Assembly (NCBI RefSeq): GCF_030272615.1
Contig: NC_081415.1
Span: forward strand, 108,380,406-108,444,405
Length of the DNA stretch: 64,000 nt
Direction of reading: 5' to 3'
DNA from: Cryptomeria japonica
Lineage: Eukaryota > Streptophyta > Pinopsida > Cupressales > Cupressaceae
Shown here: one piece after another, positions 33,882-44,655 of the stretch
Layout of the letters: every line of letters starts with the position of its first letter
Numbering within the stretch: the first letter of the stretch is position 1
The notes under the pieces: model-generated
The model's input: the letters and a program-made list of their open reading frames with translations, nothing else
Told to the model about the DNA's origin: nothing
Database searches by the model: none
Position numbers and translations under genes: made by a program

Positions 33882-34640
33882 TATTCATCACCAAGCATTT
33901 CTAGGGGTCTTCAAGGTTGCATATTCTTCATTCATCAATCGTGGAGAAACATTATATCATTCATATGCAATCATGTGTGTGTGATTAGGGTTTTTTCATG
34001 TTCACGATATTCCATACAACATATGTGATTACATTCAAGAAGCAAAGCATCATTATCTGTCATTGCAGATCTGAGGTATATCCTTCTATCTTTTATTTCA
34101 ATAATTGTAATATTTTAATCAAGGTTAATTCCTAAACCGAGGTTTGACTTGGGAAAACCCTTATTCCCAACCTATTTCCCCTTCTTTCTATATGTAGGAA
34201 ATAGGTATGAAGTTGTGATCTTCTGAATAAGCATTCTTTACAATGGTGAATCAATCCCCCTTTGGTGTGCGAAAAGTGTGGAGGACTAGGGCAACCACCA
34301 CCACAGTCCCAACATTTTAGGAGCTCCTTCAAGGATAAGATCCAAGTCTACTTATATTTCTCAGATCCAAGTGTGTGGCTCAATTCGACAACTATAGTTC
34401 ACTGTTTCTGTCTTTTCATTTTCATTTCCACCACCTTACCCCAATTTCAACAATTCAACTTACAAAAAAGGTTAAACAAATTCATCCCTTTAATCCAATT
34501 ATTATTTAGTCCCAATCCTTGTTGGTTTGTGACTGAATCTATTGGATTGTAAACCTCTTTTGAATATTATTGGTCCCTCAGTAAAAATTAGTGGTTTTGC
34601 TACATCTTGTGATGGAAACCCTAATTTTTCACCCTTTACA
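33882..34640 (+). repeat. 5' LTR of element F (truncated)
   Basis: Homology to the 3' LTR begins at TATTCATCA (matching 39169) and runs to the end ACCCTTTACA. The missing part corresponds to 38743-39168. The break lies 147 bp right of the last hairpin of the array. Confidence 0.8.
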
Positions 34641-35228
34641 TTTTGGTGAACTTGACTCCTTACACCTTAATTTCTGATTTATGTTCTTATATTTGAGTTC
34701 TTTGTGCATTTAAAATTCAAACTTTCACTTACAAGTTTAATTTGCAATTAAATTTTAAAAATTTAGAGGTTAATTTCACAAAAACCCTAATTTTTAAATT
34801 TAAAATTGAGCTTGCGGGTTTCTTAATTAATTATTTCAGATCTGATTATTCATGCAATTTCAAATTCAATTTTGCATTCATTGGTCTTATTTTAATTAAA
34901 TTACATAAATTAAGAGGTTTAATTCACAAAAACCCTAATTTATTAATTTGATTTTTGGGTTGCATAATTTATCAAATCCATTTTCAGATATGATCTTTAT
35001 AATATGTTATGCTATGATTTAGAGGCATTTATTTTTTAAATTCACAAAGTAAATCTCTCAATTAATTGGTTAATCAATCACTTTTACAAAACTTTGCATT
35101 GTTTAATCACATTTATTTTTATTTGAAATTCAAAATTTTCCTCCTTTACTCAATTTTACATGCATGTATTGAGTGAACATTACTTTTGTTACATGACATA
35201 TGAGTTTTTTGTTTGATCATAAGTTCAT

Positions 35229-36437
35229 ATGGATTTATTATCTTATTTTGACAGTTCAATTTCAAGTTACATTAAAGATGTTCATGATGTTCCCTTTCAT
35301 TCATATGATGATAACTTAGTTCTCCCTTTCATTCATAGCTATGATCTACCTTCTCCTAAAATTGGTCCTACCAATGAGGGAACGTTGGTGCAAGAAGAGA
35401 ATATGAACACTTATTTCAAATATTTCCCTCCTAAAGAGGGAGTTGTGGGGAATGATGTTCATCCTTCTCATAAAATGTACCTCCCACATAAGGATTATTT
35501 GGTGCAAGAGAATGATATTGTAGCTACCTTTCCTATAAATACCATACCTTCTTTTCATCATCTTCCTCCTAGAGATGAAGCATTAATTACATATAATAGT
35601 CATTTTCGTAATGTTGGTCTTAATCACAAAGATACCTTAGAGAAAGAGGATGATCCTATTTCTCATCATTATAATGTTTCCAATGCTATCTCCTAAAAAT
35701 GAAGAGCCTAACAAAGATCAAATCAATGTGATTCATATTGTTGAGAACCCTAAGATTGTTCCTAAATTTATGTCGTTCCTTGCACATATAATAATGAAGT
35801 GTTTGCTTTGAAAACTAATGAGAACATACGAATTCAAGCATAGTATGTTTTGTTAGTTCCTACAATCCTCTCTCCAATCCAAACAAATACACCATCTCCT
35901 ACTAAATAAGTTCCTAAAGAAGAACTCTTGGAGGATGATTGGGGGTCATTAGATTTCAAACCTTCTTTTTGTTAAAAATCTAAGATGACTGAATTTGATA
36001 ATCAAAATTTGTATCCTAACACATGTCTAGAAATTTATTGAGCCTCTTTAAACTTCAATCCAAATCCACCTATGAGTGGACCCTCTCTTGATCCTACACA
36101 TGGATGCAATGGACAAGTTTTAGGGTGTGTGCAACAAAGTCTTGAAATTCATGAGAAATCACACTGTTCTAATGAAAAGCTAGGTCTCCAACCTCTTCCT
36201 TTTTCAACGTCCCCTCCTCCATTGTCTAGTGAATCCACATCTTCTCATTTCAATATGGTATTACAACAAGATAATTTTTTGTCTGATCTTCTTCACACCA
36301 ATTTACTCTCTCTTCTTTGACCTAAAAGAAGAAGCAAATGTAAGCAACATCTTGAAAATTCTTCTTTTTGCAAGTATCATCAAATTCATGCCCATTCTAC
36401 TAATGAGTGTCAAGCTTTGAAAACAAAAATACAATAG
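35229..36437 (+). pseudogene. gag-like ORF of element F with CxxH finger, interrupted
   Basis: One frame of 403 codons with several stops. The first 155 codons (from ATG 35229) are open and contain loosely repeated units of the type YFPPKEGVV...YLVQEND...LPPRDEALI. The second open part starts near 36072. After a stop at 36318-36320 it continues into PKRRSKCKQHLENSSFCKY and HQIHAHSTNECQALK. The latter is a C-x2-H-x4-H-x4-C zinc-finger-like motif (36369-36410), the same layout as in element D. The motif supports a nucleic-acid-binding gag. No protease or polymerase follows. Confidence 0.65.
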
Positions 36438-36715
36438 TATATTGATTTGGGTACCATAAAAGTAACATGTGACAATCAATGTCATATTTCTCATAATCAT
36501 TTCAAATAGCATTCAAGTTCCTATTATGTTGCTCCTCACTATGTGACATTGTTAGCCTACCTATTGGGGGCTCATTGTCATTCCTAGTGGTACAATTTCA
36601 AGTGCAGTCATACTTAGTGAGAAACATAATGTCTATTTATTGTTGTCTCTATTATTGGGGGGCAACAATATTATATTTTCTCTTTCCAAGGTTTCACTAT
36701 TTCCTTTATGGATTG

Positions 36716-37120
36716 CATTCTGCATAACCTCATGTCCTTTCTTACATATAACTATCCTTCATGTGAATACATGCGTGTTCCCTAGTTAGGACCTATTCTT
36801 TGTTTGAAATGGGATGTCTCTTATGAATAATCTCTTCTTAGGGAATTTGTGATACTTCATCCTAATCCTTCCTTGTCCTCTTTCTTGGGGGCTAAAGGAT
36901 GGCATTTTCTTTATCTCTCTCTCTCCTTTTTAAAGATTGCCTCTTCTTTTTTATTGCATTCTTCAGAACGTGATGTACTTTCTTGCATAGAGTTATCCTT
37001 CATGAGAGTTTGTTCGTTCCTTACTTAGGACCTATTCTTTGTTTGAAATGGTACACCTCTTATGAATAATCTCTCTTTGGAAGTTGTGTAATTCTTCTCA
37101 TTGTCCTTACACTTGGGGGG
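36716..37120 (+). repeat. Diverged direct duplication of about 240 bp in the 3' part of F
   Basis: Two units share TTAGGACCTATTCTTTGTTT and CTTATGAATAATCTC (first near 36785-36835, second near 37025-37075). The surrounding text (ttcttac, catgaga, tccttgtcc) is similar. Confidence 0.65.
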
Positions 37121-37734
37121 CAATGATTTCTCTATCCTATCCTTTCTTAGGATCTACTTTTCTTTTGTTGGTGGTATTTGCTTATGATTTGATGTCATTC
37201 CTTGTGTGAAGTTGTTGTTTTCTCAAGGATTCTCTCTTATGCAAGAGGTGTATACCCTTGGCTACAACCTCTTTTTCACTTGGCAATGTACATCTATCAT
37301 AAACTTACCCCTCACACTAGTTCAAAAGTGTGTCATCCTTAATCAAGAATCTCTTTCACCTAGCAATAGGAGGAAGGTATCAATTCTTGTTCTCCTTCCT
37401 TTATTTTGGTAAGAAGATGTTATGTTTGTTCAAGAAACTCCTCTTGGAGGTAGATGTCTTTTGAGAAAAGATATCTTCTCCTCCAAGGATCCTCTTTACA
37501 CTTGTTACAAGATATCTTTTTTCCAATTATCTTATCCTTGCTTGAAGAGTATTCCCTTTTTGGCTTGGATTTGTGAACATTATTGCCTAAAGGATATATC
37601 CTTGGTGTTGAAAGTTAGGTATCCTTGTCTCTAAGATTCCTTAAGACTTCAACATAGGGATATGTTGACATCTTAAGGGGGGGAGGGCACCCATATTTCT
37701 CCCTTTGTACCATATTGTGCCATATCTTTGCATG

Positions 37735-38095
37735 TCTTAAACGGGGTGTTCATCCTCAAAACCAGAGAAAACAAACTCGTATACGAGATACTTCACACCT
37801 AAAACCAGATGCAACATTGATATATGTCTTAAGTGGGTTTATACATCACTGAAACCAAAGAAAACAAACTCTTATACGAAATGTCCTCAAAACCAGGTAT
37901 GTTTCTGTCTTAAAGGGGTTTACACATTCTCGAAACCAAAGCAAACAAACTCTTAAGTGAGATGTTCCTGAAACCACATATTTGCCCCTTAGCATTTACA
38001 CATTCACCCCTTCGCATTTGCATTTACATTACATCTCTTAAACAAGTTGATGAAAGCTCGAAACCAGAGGAAACAAACTCTTATACAGGGTGGAT
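37735..38095 (+). repeat. Tandem repeat of 70-80 bp in the 3' part of F
   Basis: About five units carry 'cttaaacgggg', then AAACCAGAGAAAACAAACTC and 'ttatacgaga' in order, with variation. A shorter relative of the motif lies in the 3' part of element C at 48935-49010. Confidence 0.7.
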
Positions 38096-38742
38096 TATAC
38101 TTGAAATGAGACATCACTTTCACACACGCACAAGGATGATTGGAACTAGCGAAAATAGCTAAACTATTCCTATTCTCCTTTTGAACATGGATCACATAGA
38201 AAAACATATCTAGGGGAAAGTATGTGTGTCTTATCTCATTCTTCTTCTCATGGATCGCCTAAAAAAACACATCTAGACTGTGCATCCATGCTCTCTTTTT
38301 CCTTCTTCTCATGATCTCATCGCCAGCTATTTGTAGTTCATGGATGATGTGTGCTTTGATCTTTTATGTGACCACTTGTGTTCTTGAGATGGTATTTTGC
38401 AAGAATGATATTAGTGGTTGAGACATTTTGATATCGAGGTCTCTTCAGCTAATTGACTTGAGGTCTTGTTTTTTGTCCTTAGCTTTTGTATCTTGTGTGT
38501 CTTTTTGTCTCTTATGTTTGTTTATCTTGTTGCCTTTTTGTCTACTTGTTTGTTTTTGTGTACCCTTGCATATTATTGAGTGAGTTAAGCTCCTAACATT
38601 AGGGGCTTGGTTCCTCAAAATTAGTGATGTCTTATACTCCTTGTGATTTTTCTCCTCATTTCTCTTCTTCTTTATCTCTATTTCGTCTACTTTGTCGTGA
38701 GTATTTGCATAGGCTCATACTCTCACTAAAGTGGGGGCTAAA

Positions 38743-39931
38743 TGGAGTGTCCTAAATTGTACTCCTTTACAATTTGGTCCACATTTGGGGCCCTCACCTT
38801 AGTGTTTGTACCCCAATGCTTAATTAAGACTTAATTATTCTTAGATCATACAAAGCAAGCCTTATTTTCACCTTACACCTTGCATGGCCCTTTGGTCCTA
38901 GTCCTAAAATGGGGTAGGACTAGGGTGTGGCCCCATGGTCCTCATTGGGACCAAGGTGTGGCACCTTGGTCCTCCCAAATAGGACCCCAATTTGGCCCCT
39001 TGCAACAGTCATAATGAGTTGGAGGTAATTTGATCTCCATGTCAACTCTTGTCAAAAAATTAAGATGTTTTCCCAATAGGCAAATTATATAAGGATTTCC
39101 TCTCTTATTCTAAAAAAGGAGAATGATGAAATTATAATGAAAAGGCATCAAGCATTCAAGCATTCAAGTATTCATCAACAAGCATTTCTAGAGGTCTCCA
39201 AGGTTGCATATTCTTCATTCATAAATTGTGGAGCAACATTACATCATTCATATGCAAGCATGTGTGTGTGATTGAGATTTTGTTATGTTCATGTCATTTC
39301 ATATAGCATATGTGATTACATTCAAGAAGTAAAGCATCATTATCAGTCATTACAGATCTAAGGTATATACTTTCATTATTTATTTAAGTATTTGCATTAT
39401 TTCAATCAAGGTTAATTCCTACACCAAGGTTTGACTTGGGCTGGGAAAACCCCTATTCCCAACCTATTTCCCCTTCTTTCTGTGTGTAGGAAACATGTAC
39501 GAAACTACAATCTTTAGAATAAGCATTATTTACAGTGACAAATCAATCCCCCTTTGGTGTGTGAAAAGTGTGGAGGACCAAGGCAACCACCACCACGGTC
39601 CCGACATTTTAGGAGCTCCTTCGAGGATTAGATCTGAGTTTTCTTATATTTCTCATATTCGGGTGTGTGGCTCAATCTAACGACTATAGCTCATTGTTTC
39701 TATGTTTCCATTCTCATTTCCATCTTTTTACCTTAATTTCAGCAATTCAACTTATAAAAGAGGTTAAACAAATTCATCCCTTTAAACCAAATGGTATTTA
39801 GTCATAATCCTTGTTGGTTTGTGATTGAATCTATTGGATTCTAACCCTCTTTTGAATGTAATTGGTCCCTAAGTAAAAATTAGTGGTTTTGCTACATCTT
39901 GTGGTGGAAACCCTTATTTTTACCCTTTACA
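38743..39931 (+). repeat. 3' LTR of element F
   Basis: 1189 bp, TGGAGTGTCC...CCCTTTACA. The second base pair of the terminus suggests mutation from TGTAGTGTCC. A TATATAAGG box lies at 39086. It is preceded by the polypurine tract. Confidence 0.82.
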
Positions 39932-41054
39932 ATTATTATTATTGTTATTAGTTAATTTTATACTATTTTATCTTCACTTCCACCTCTTAACTCTCACTCA
40001 CCCAACAATCAATTTTGTCTATCTCCACCATATCGAATAATCTATAAAATGGTAATATAATAATAGATAAAAACAAATATAAAATAATAATATAATAATA
40101 ATAATGTATATAGATTTTTTGCTTTGGTCAATAAACTAATATAATATTTTTTAAATGGAATAATGAATCAATATGATATATTGGACAAACTTTACCTCAC
40201 CACATGCTTATTTGTTTATAGATTGCATTCACACTTTTCCCTCTCCTCCAAATCCTTGCATCCTTTGAATACAACCAATTGAATGGAGTATTTATTATCA
40301 CTAACAATCTCATGTTGATCTTTTGGGTAGTGATAGAAGTACTATATAAACTCATCAACATGACCCAATACATAGATACCAAAATGCACCCTAAGATTAA
40401 TGTGCCTTATCATCTTCGCGACTAGATGGCTTAAATAACACACACTAAGCTTTGATTTCGAGACTTAAAAGTGTTAAACATTCAGAGTTGACTAATATAA
40501 TCTAAGCTTAATACGTTGCTTAGTGTATTGATTTAAAGTTGACCCTTGATGAGCCCTAAGATTTTTGACATCTCTGCGACTACTCAAGAACTAGTTGACG
40601 GTTGTGTAGCATATAAGCTAACTCTGGGGTAACTAAAGTGGTTGTGACTCTTAGTAACTATTGTGATAGCCACATAGTATTTTGTACTGCAATTGTCACG
40701 GCAGTTGACTCTAAGAATCAGGTGTATACAAAGTCATTCAAATCATCCTAACTTCCTCTGCTTTATTTATCTCTGAAGAACATTTTCTACAACAAAAGTG
40801 GCTATACCCTTTTACTTCTCTACAATCAAAAGATTCTTTACTTGCTAGTGTGGTGATTTTTCCCCTTCCATACGCAACTGAAGCTACAACATTGCTCTTT
40901 TTTTTTCTCCCTCCAATCTCATTTACAAGGGTATTCATCGACTTTCTTCTCATCTGTATTAATGAGATCCACCAATTTTCATGTTTATTACTCTATCTCT
41001 CAGCCCCTGACTTCAATACTATTCCTCTTATTTCAAGCTTTCAGTGGTTGAACT
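39932..41054. other. Sequence between F and C, including a gag remnant
   Basis: The left part is very AT-rich with TAA repeats (39932-40140). The right part (about 40738-41054) holds a minus-strand gag-like tail. No LTR is recognised. It may be the far half of element G, split by C. Confidence 0.45.
40738..40953 (-). pseudogene. gag C-terminal fragment, possibly the rest of G
   Basis: A 71-codon minus frame contains FDCREVKGYSHFCCRKC and SSEINKAEE. This looks like a damaged zinc-knuckle region of a plant Gypsy gag, with one Cys and one spacing position altered, followed by the usual charged tail. It lies just left of element C, while the N-terminal half of a gag in the same orientation lies just right of C. 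I infer that the two halves were one gene. Confidence 0.45.
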
Positions 41055-42571
41055 TGTAGACACCTAAAAATGGTCAACGCTTGCAGAGTCATATTTTAAC
41101 ATTTGTGCATTGCCTCATTTTAGGTTTTTGCGTTGCATTAACATTTCTCCTATGTCACGCACTTGGTCTTTATCATTTGCGAACATTGAGTCATTCTTCT
41201 ACATTCTTCATTCATCTCGCTCTCAAATTTGGTCTTGTCGACAACACTATCCAGTCATGATTTTGATAGATATTATTTTGTCGCATCAATGTGCGTGCTA
41301 ATTTGTCATCATTTTGGACATCGTCAATCCTAATTAGGTTTTTTTCCTCTTATCAATCTTGTCATCAATCCTTATCATTTTAAATCTTGTCATTTTATGA
41401 TCGATTTGTCATTGACCGTTGTCATGTTCGATCTTGTCATTTTGCGATCGATTTGTCATCGATCGTGGTTATTTCCAATCTTGTCGTCTTGCAATCTATT
41501 TTGTCATCGATCCTTGTCCTCCTGTCAATTTTGTCATTTTGCAATCGATTTGTCATCGATCGTCGTCTTTCTCAATTATGTCAATTTGGATCAATTAGTC
41601 ATTGTTCCTCGTCAATTGGCGCATTTATCAATCAAATCATTTATTACATGGGTCTTTTATCAATTCAAAATCATGATCGACATTAATTATCCTTCATCAA
41701 GACCTAATTGTCATCCTCGCATTGCTAATTCATCTTCTAGGGTTTTATGATTTAATCATTTAACCTTGTGTGTCATTTCTCTCTCTAGGATTAATAATTT
41801 ATTTATTTTATCCTAAGTCTTCTTGTCACAATTAAATGTTTATTTAATTGGCTAATTATTCCTCCTTGTGAATTAATTAATAAATGAAAAATTATTAATT
41901 AATTTACCTAATTTCTAATTTCCATCAATTTCTTAATTCCTAATTTTCATCAATTTCAATTTTCTAATTTCTAAATTCTTAATTTCAATTTCCTCCTATT
42001 TTTCTCCTAATTTCATGGGAATGACATAGAAATTTGTCATAATTTGTCATAATTGACAATCAATCAATTCTTGACATAGAAATTTGTCATAAATTGTCAT
42101 AAATCCTTGCATAGCAATTTGTCATAGACGTGTCATAATTTTGCTATTCTTGATTTGAATTTCCATTCGAATCACTATCATGCTAATTTGTTCATTTCTC
42201 CAATTTATCTATAAATTGGATGAATTTCTTCAATCAAATCCCTAGCCGCTAATGAGATTATCGAATTTCTAGTCAATCACGCTTCGAGTACTTTTGAGCA
42301 ATTTTCTTACCTATTTGCTTTCAATCATGTATGTGCACTTGTAGGTGAGATCCACAACCAAACTATTTGAAGAGGAAAGAACAACAATGTAGCCGCATGA
42401 AAAAGCATTCAAATCGACATCTGGTTTGCATAATCTTAGTTTTGTATGCTTTGTTTTCATGTCTCTATTGATTGTGTTTTAGGATAGATCATTGCATGTT
42501 GTGCTTTCATGATTGAGCTAATAATTAGTTTTTATATCTGTTTGTGATGATTTCCTATTTCCTAACATACA
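41055..42571 (+). repeat. 5' LTR of element C
   Basis: 1517 bp. It contains a minisatellite of GATCGATTTGTCATCGATCG-type units (about 41365-41585) and TGTCATAA repeats (42025-42130). A TATA-like TCTATAAATT lies at 42208-42217. The inner end abuts TTAATTGGTGAACC. Confidence 0.85.
42208..42217 (+). promoter_or_regulatory. Candidate TATA box in the LTR of C
   Basis: TCTATAAATT, preserved in the 3' LTR at 54127-54136. The position, about 360 bp before the LTR end, is reasonable for a retrotransposon promoter. Confidence 0.4.
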
Positions 42572-42695
42572 TTAATTGGTGAACCTGAAGTGAACACTAA
42601 CCATCTAATCCCTTTATTGTGTTTTTTAGTGCTTTTGAGTTGATTTGCAGGCAAAAAAACCCAAAAACAAGGTCATGCAGGGTTTTCTGGAGACT

Positions 42696-42811
42696 TCTGC
42701 GCCTGTGTGAAGCAACTTGCGCCTGTGTTGAGCATTCTGCGCTTGTGTTAATGACATTTTGCACCTGTGTCATGGGTTCTGCACCTGTGTCCTGAGTTCT
42801 GCGCCTATGTC
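42696..42811 (+). repeat. Minisatellite TTCTGCGCCTGTGT in the leader of C
   Basis: Six copies of TCTGCGCCTGTGT or a variant occur at about 20-bp spacing (42696, 42716, 42735, 42759, 42778, 42798), separated by short variable spacers. Confidence 0.8.
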
Positions 42812-44655
42812 AAGTCCAGAACAGAGGTAAAAATACAGTGTTTTACTTGAAAATTGTCTTGTTTTTGCATTCTGTTTTCTGTTTTTTGGTTTTTGGTACT
42901 AATTATCTGTGTAGAATCTTGGCATACGCATGGCAAAGACAAAAAATCAAACTACTAACATGTTTTATGCAGAATCGATAGTCAAAGAATAAACACCTCA
43001 AAACTTCTAACTTGGGTTTTGCAGGTTGCCTTGGAGAAACAACTAAACTTGGTGTTTGTCATTAATGTTTTAGGCACCTAGTAATTTCTAAATAGGTTGG
43101 AATGAACATGTTTTTTCTTTGATTTTTGGGTGTGACATTGGAGTAGGAGAGTATGCTCTCATCCTTCTTAGGGTGATCAGAAATCCAGATCTTCGATACC
43201 ATGCTCATGTCTTTGATTGTGTGTCACCTTTAGAGGGCCTACCTTCCTAACCACTTTGCTTTTGCAAGCAAGTGATAATCGTGAGAAGGGAACGACCCAA
43301 AGTGAGTACGGCTAGAATACCTTGGCATTCTAACTCACTATAAACAAATACCTGATGGGTGAAAGCTTTGAAGGAAGTGTTACATGGGAATTGCAGTTAC
43401 TTGGGAAGTGATGACCCTTGAACTCTCTCTCATATCAACATCTAAGTAGGGCCTCTTGGTTTAAATCGTGCTTGCGCAACTACATTTGTTTGGTATCTTG
43501 ATGGGCTTAATGTCTCAATCACGCTTGCGTAACATCAAGGAGTAACACTTAACAGAAATCCTTACTAAACACCTTGTTTTTAGAGGCCAAAAACCCTTCT
43601 AGTTGCTTGAGAAGGACAAGTTCGGATACTTGGAAGAGATACTAAGTTCGCCATGGGGAGATTTCCATGGGGACTGATGCTTGGCTACCCTGAGAAGTGA
43701 GTGTCGTGGAGGGGAGCCCGTGGGGTCAAGCATCTATGTATTCTCCTTGAATCCCATAATGAGTCTACCTCTCAAGTACCTAATGTCTTTGCCTACCATA
43801 AGAAATGTGTCAATGAGCATGATTGTCTTGAGTCTAAGTTGAAAATATCTTGTATTCTTTGCTTGTCAAAAGTTGAATTGTATCTCATTTTAAAAACAAG
43901 GCAAATTGATCCAACATAAGATTAAACACAAGAGACATTCATCCAACAAAAGTTCAACAAAGTTCAAAAACGCACCTTCAAACATGATTATCAAACATTG
44001 TTCAAAATCTTGTCTTAACATTCATGTCACTTACATTTAGGTTCATCCTAGGTTGCATTTTGCAAAATTCATTGTCAAGTACCAAGGTTAGGTTTCACCT
44101 AAGTCATACTCCTTTGCATATCAATAAGAGTCATTCATTTGTATATGTCCTCTTGCATTAGAGTAATACCATTGTCATTCATTCATATTTGCATACCCTA
44201 GGTCTCTTTACTAAGCTTAGGTCATTATCATATCATATTAGGGTCATTTGCATAGTAATTATCCTTTTGCATATAGTGTCAAAGCTAGGTTTTGTCATAC
44301 TTGAGTAATCCAAATCTTTGATAAACCCTAAGTCATTGTTAGGAAGTCTAGACCTTATCAAACCTTTTGTCCTTTTGTCATCTATGTCATTTCGTCAAAC
44401 CTAGCTTAGTATCCAAGCATATAGGGTAGACATTGTCATCTTGTCCTTTTGTCACTTGATCCTTTTGTCCTTTGAGGTCTAGACATCATTTCAATTTCCT
44501 AAGGGTCTCATTTTTAGAATTGCATTCATAAGTTTGTCAAAATCTTGAAAAACAACAAAAACATAGATTGCATTTTTCATTTATTTAGTTTTCATTTAGT
44601 TGCATATCATATATTGTCTTTGAAAATTTCCAAAAATATAACATTGCATAGTGAC

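Larger units (their letters stand above)
33882..39931 (+). mobile_element. Element F: Gypsy-type non-autonomous element, 5' LTR truncated
   Basis: Plus-strand element with a partial 5' LTR (33882-34640), PBS-like TTTTGGTGAACTTGACTCC (34641 on), a leader, a decayed gag-like frame (35229-36437), a 2.3-kb 3' untranslated part with tandem repeats, the polypurine tract AAAGTGGGGGCTAAA (38728-38742) and a full 3' LTR (38743-39931). The 5' LTR lacks the first 426 bp seen in the 3' LTR, so no target duplication can be tested. The interior lacks any polymerase domain. The PBS-like sequence and polypurine tract are almost the same as in element D. Confidence 0.82.

Noticed and set aside
41387-41750. 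Repeated ORFs in the LTRs of C (also 53206-53669)
   Set aside because: They arise from the GATCGAT/TGTCAT minisatellite, present identically in both LTRs.
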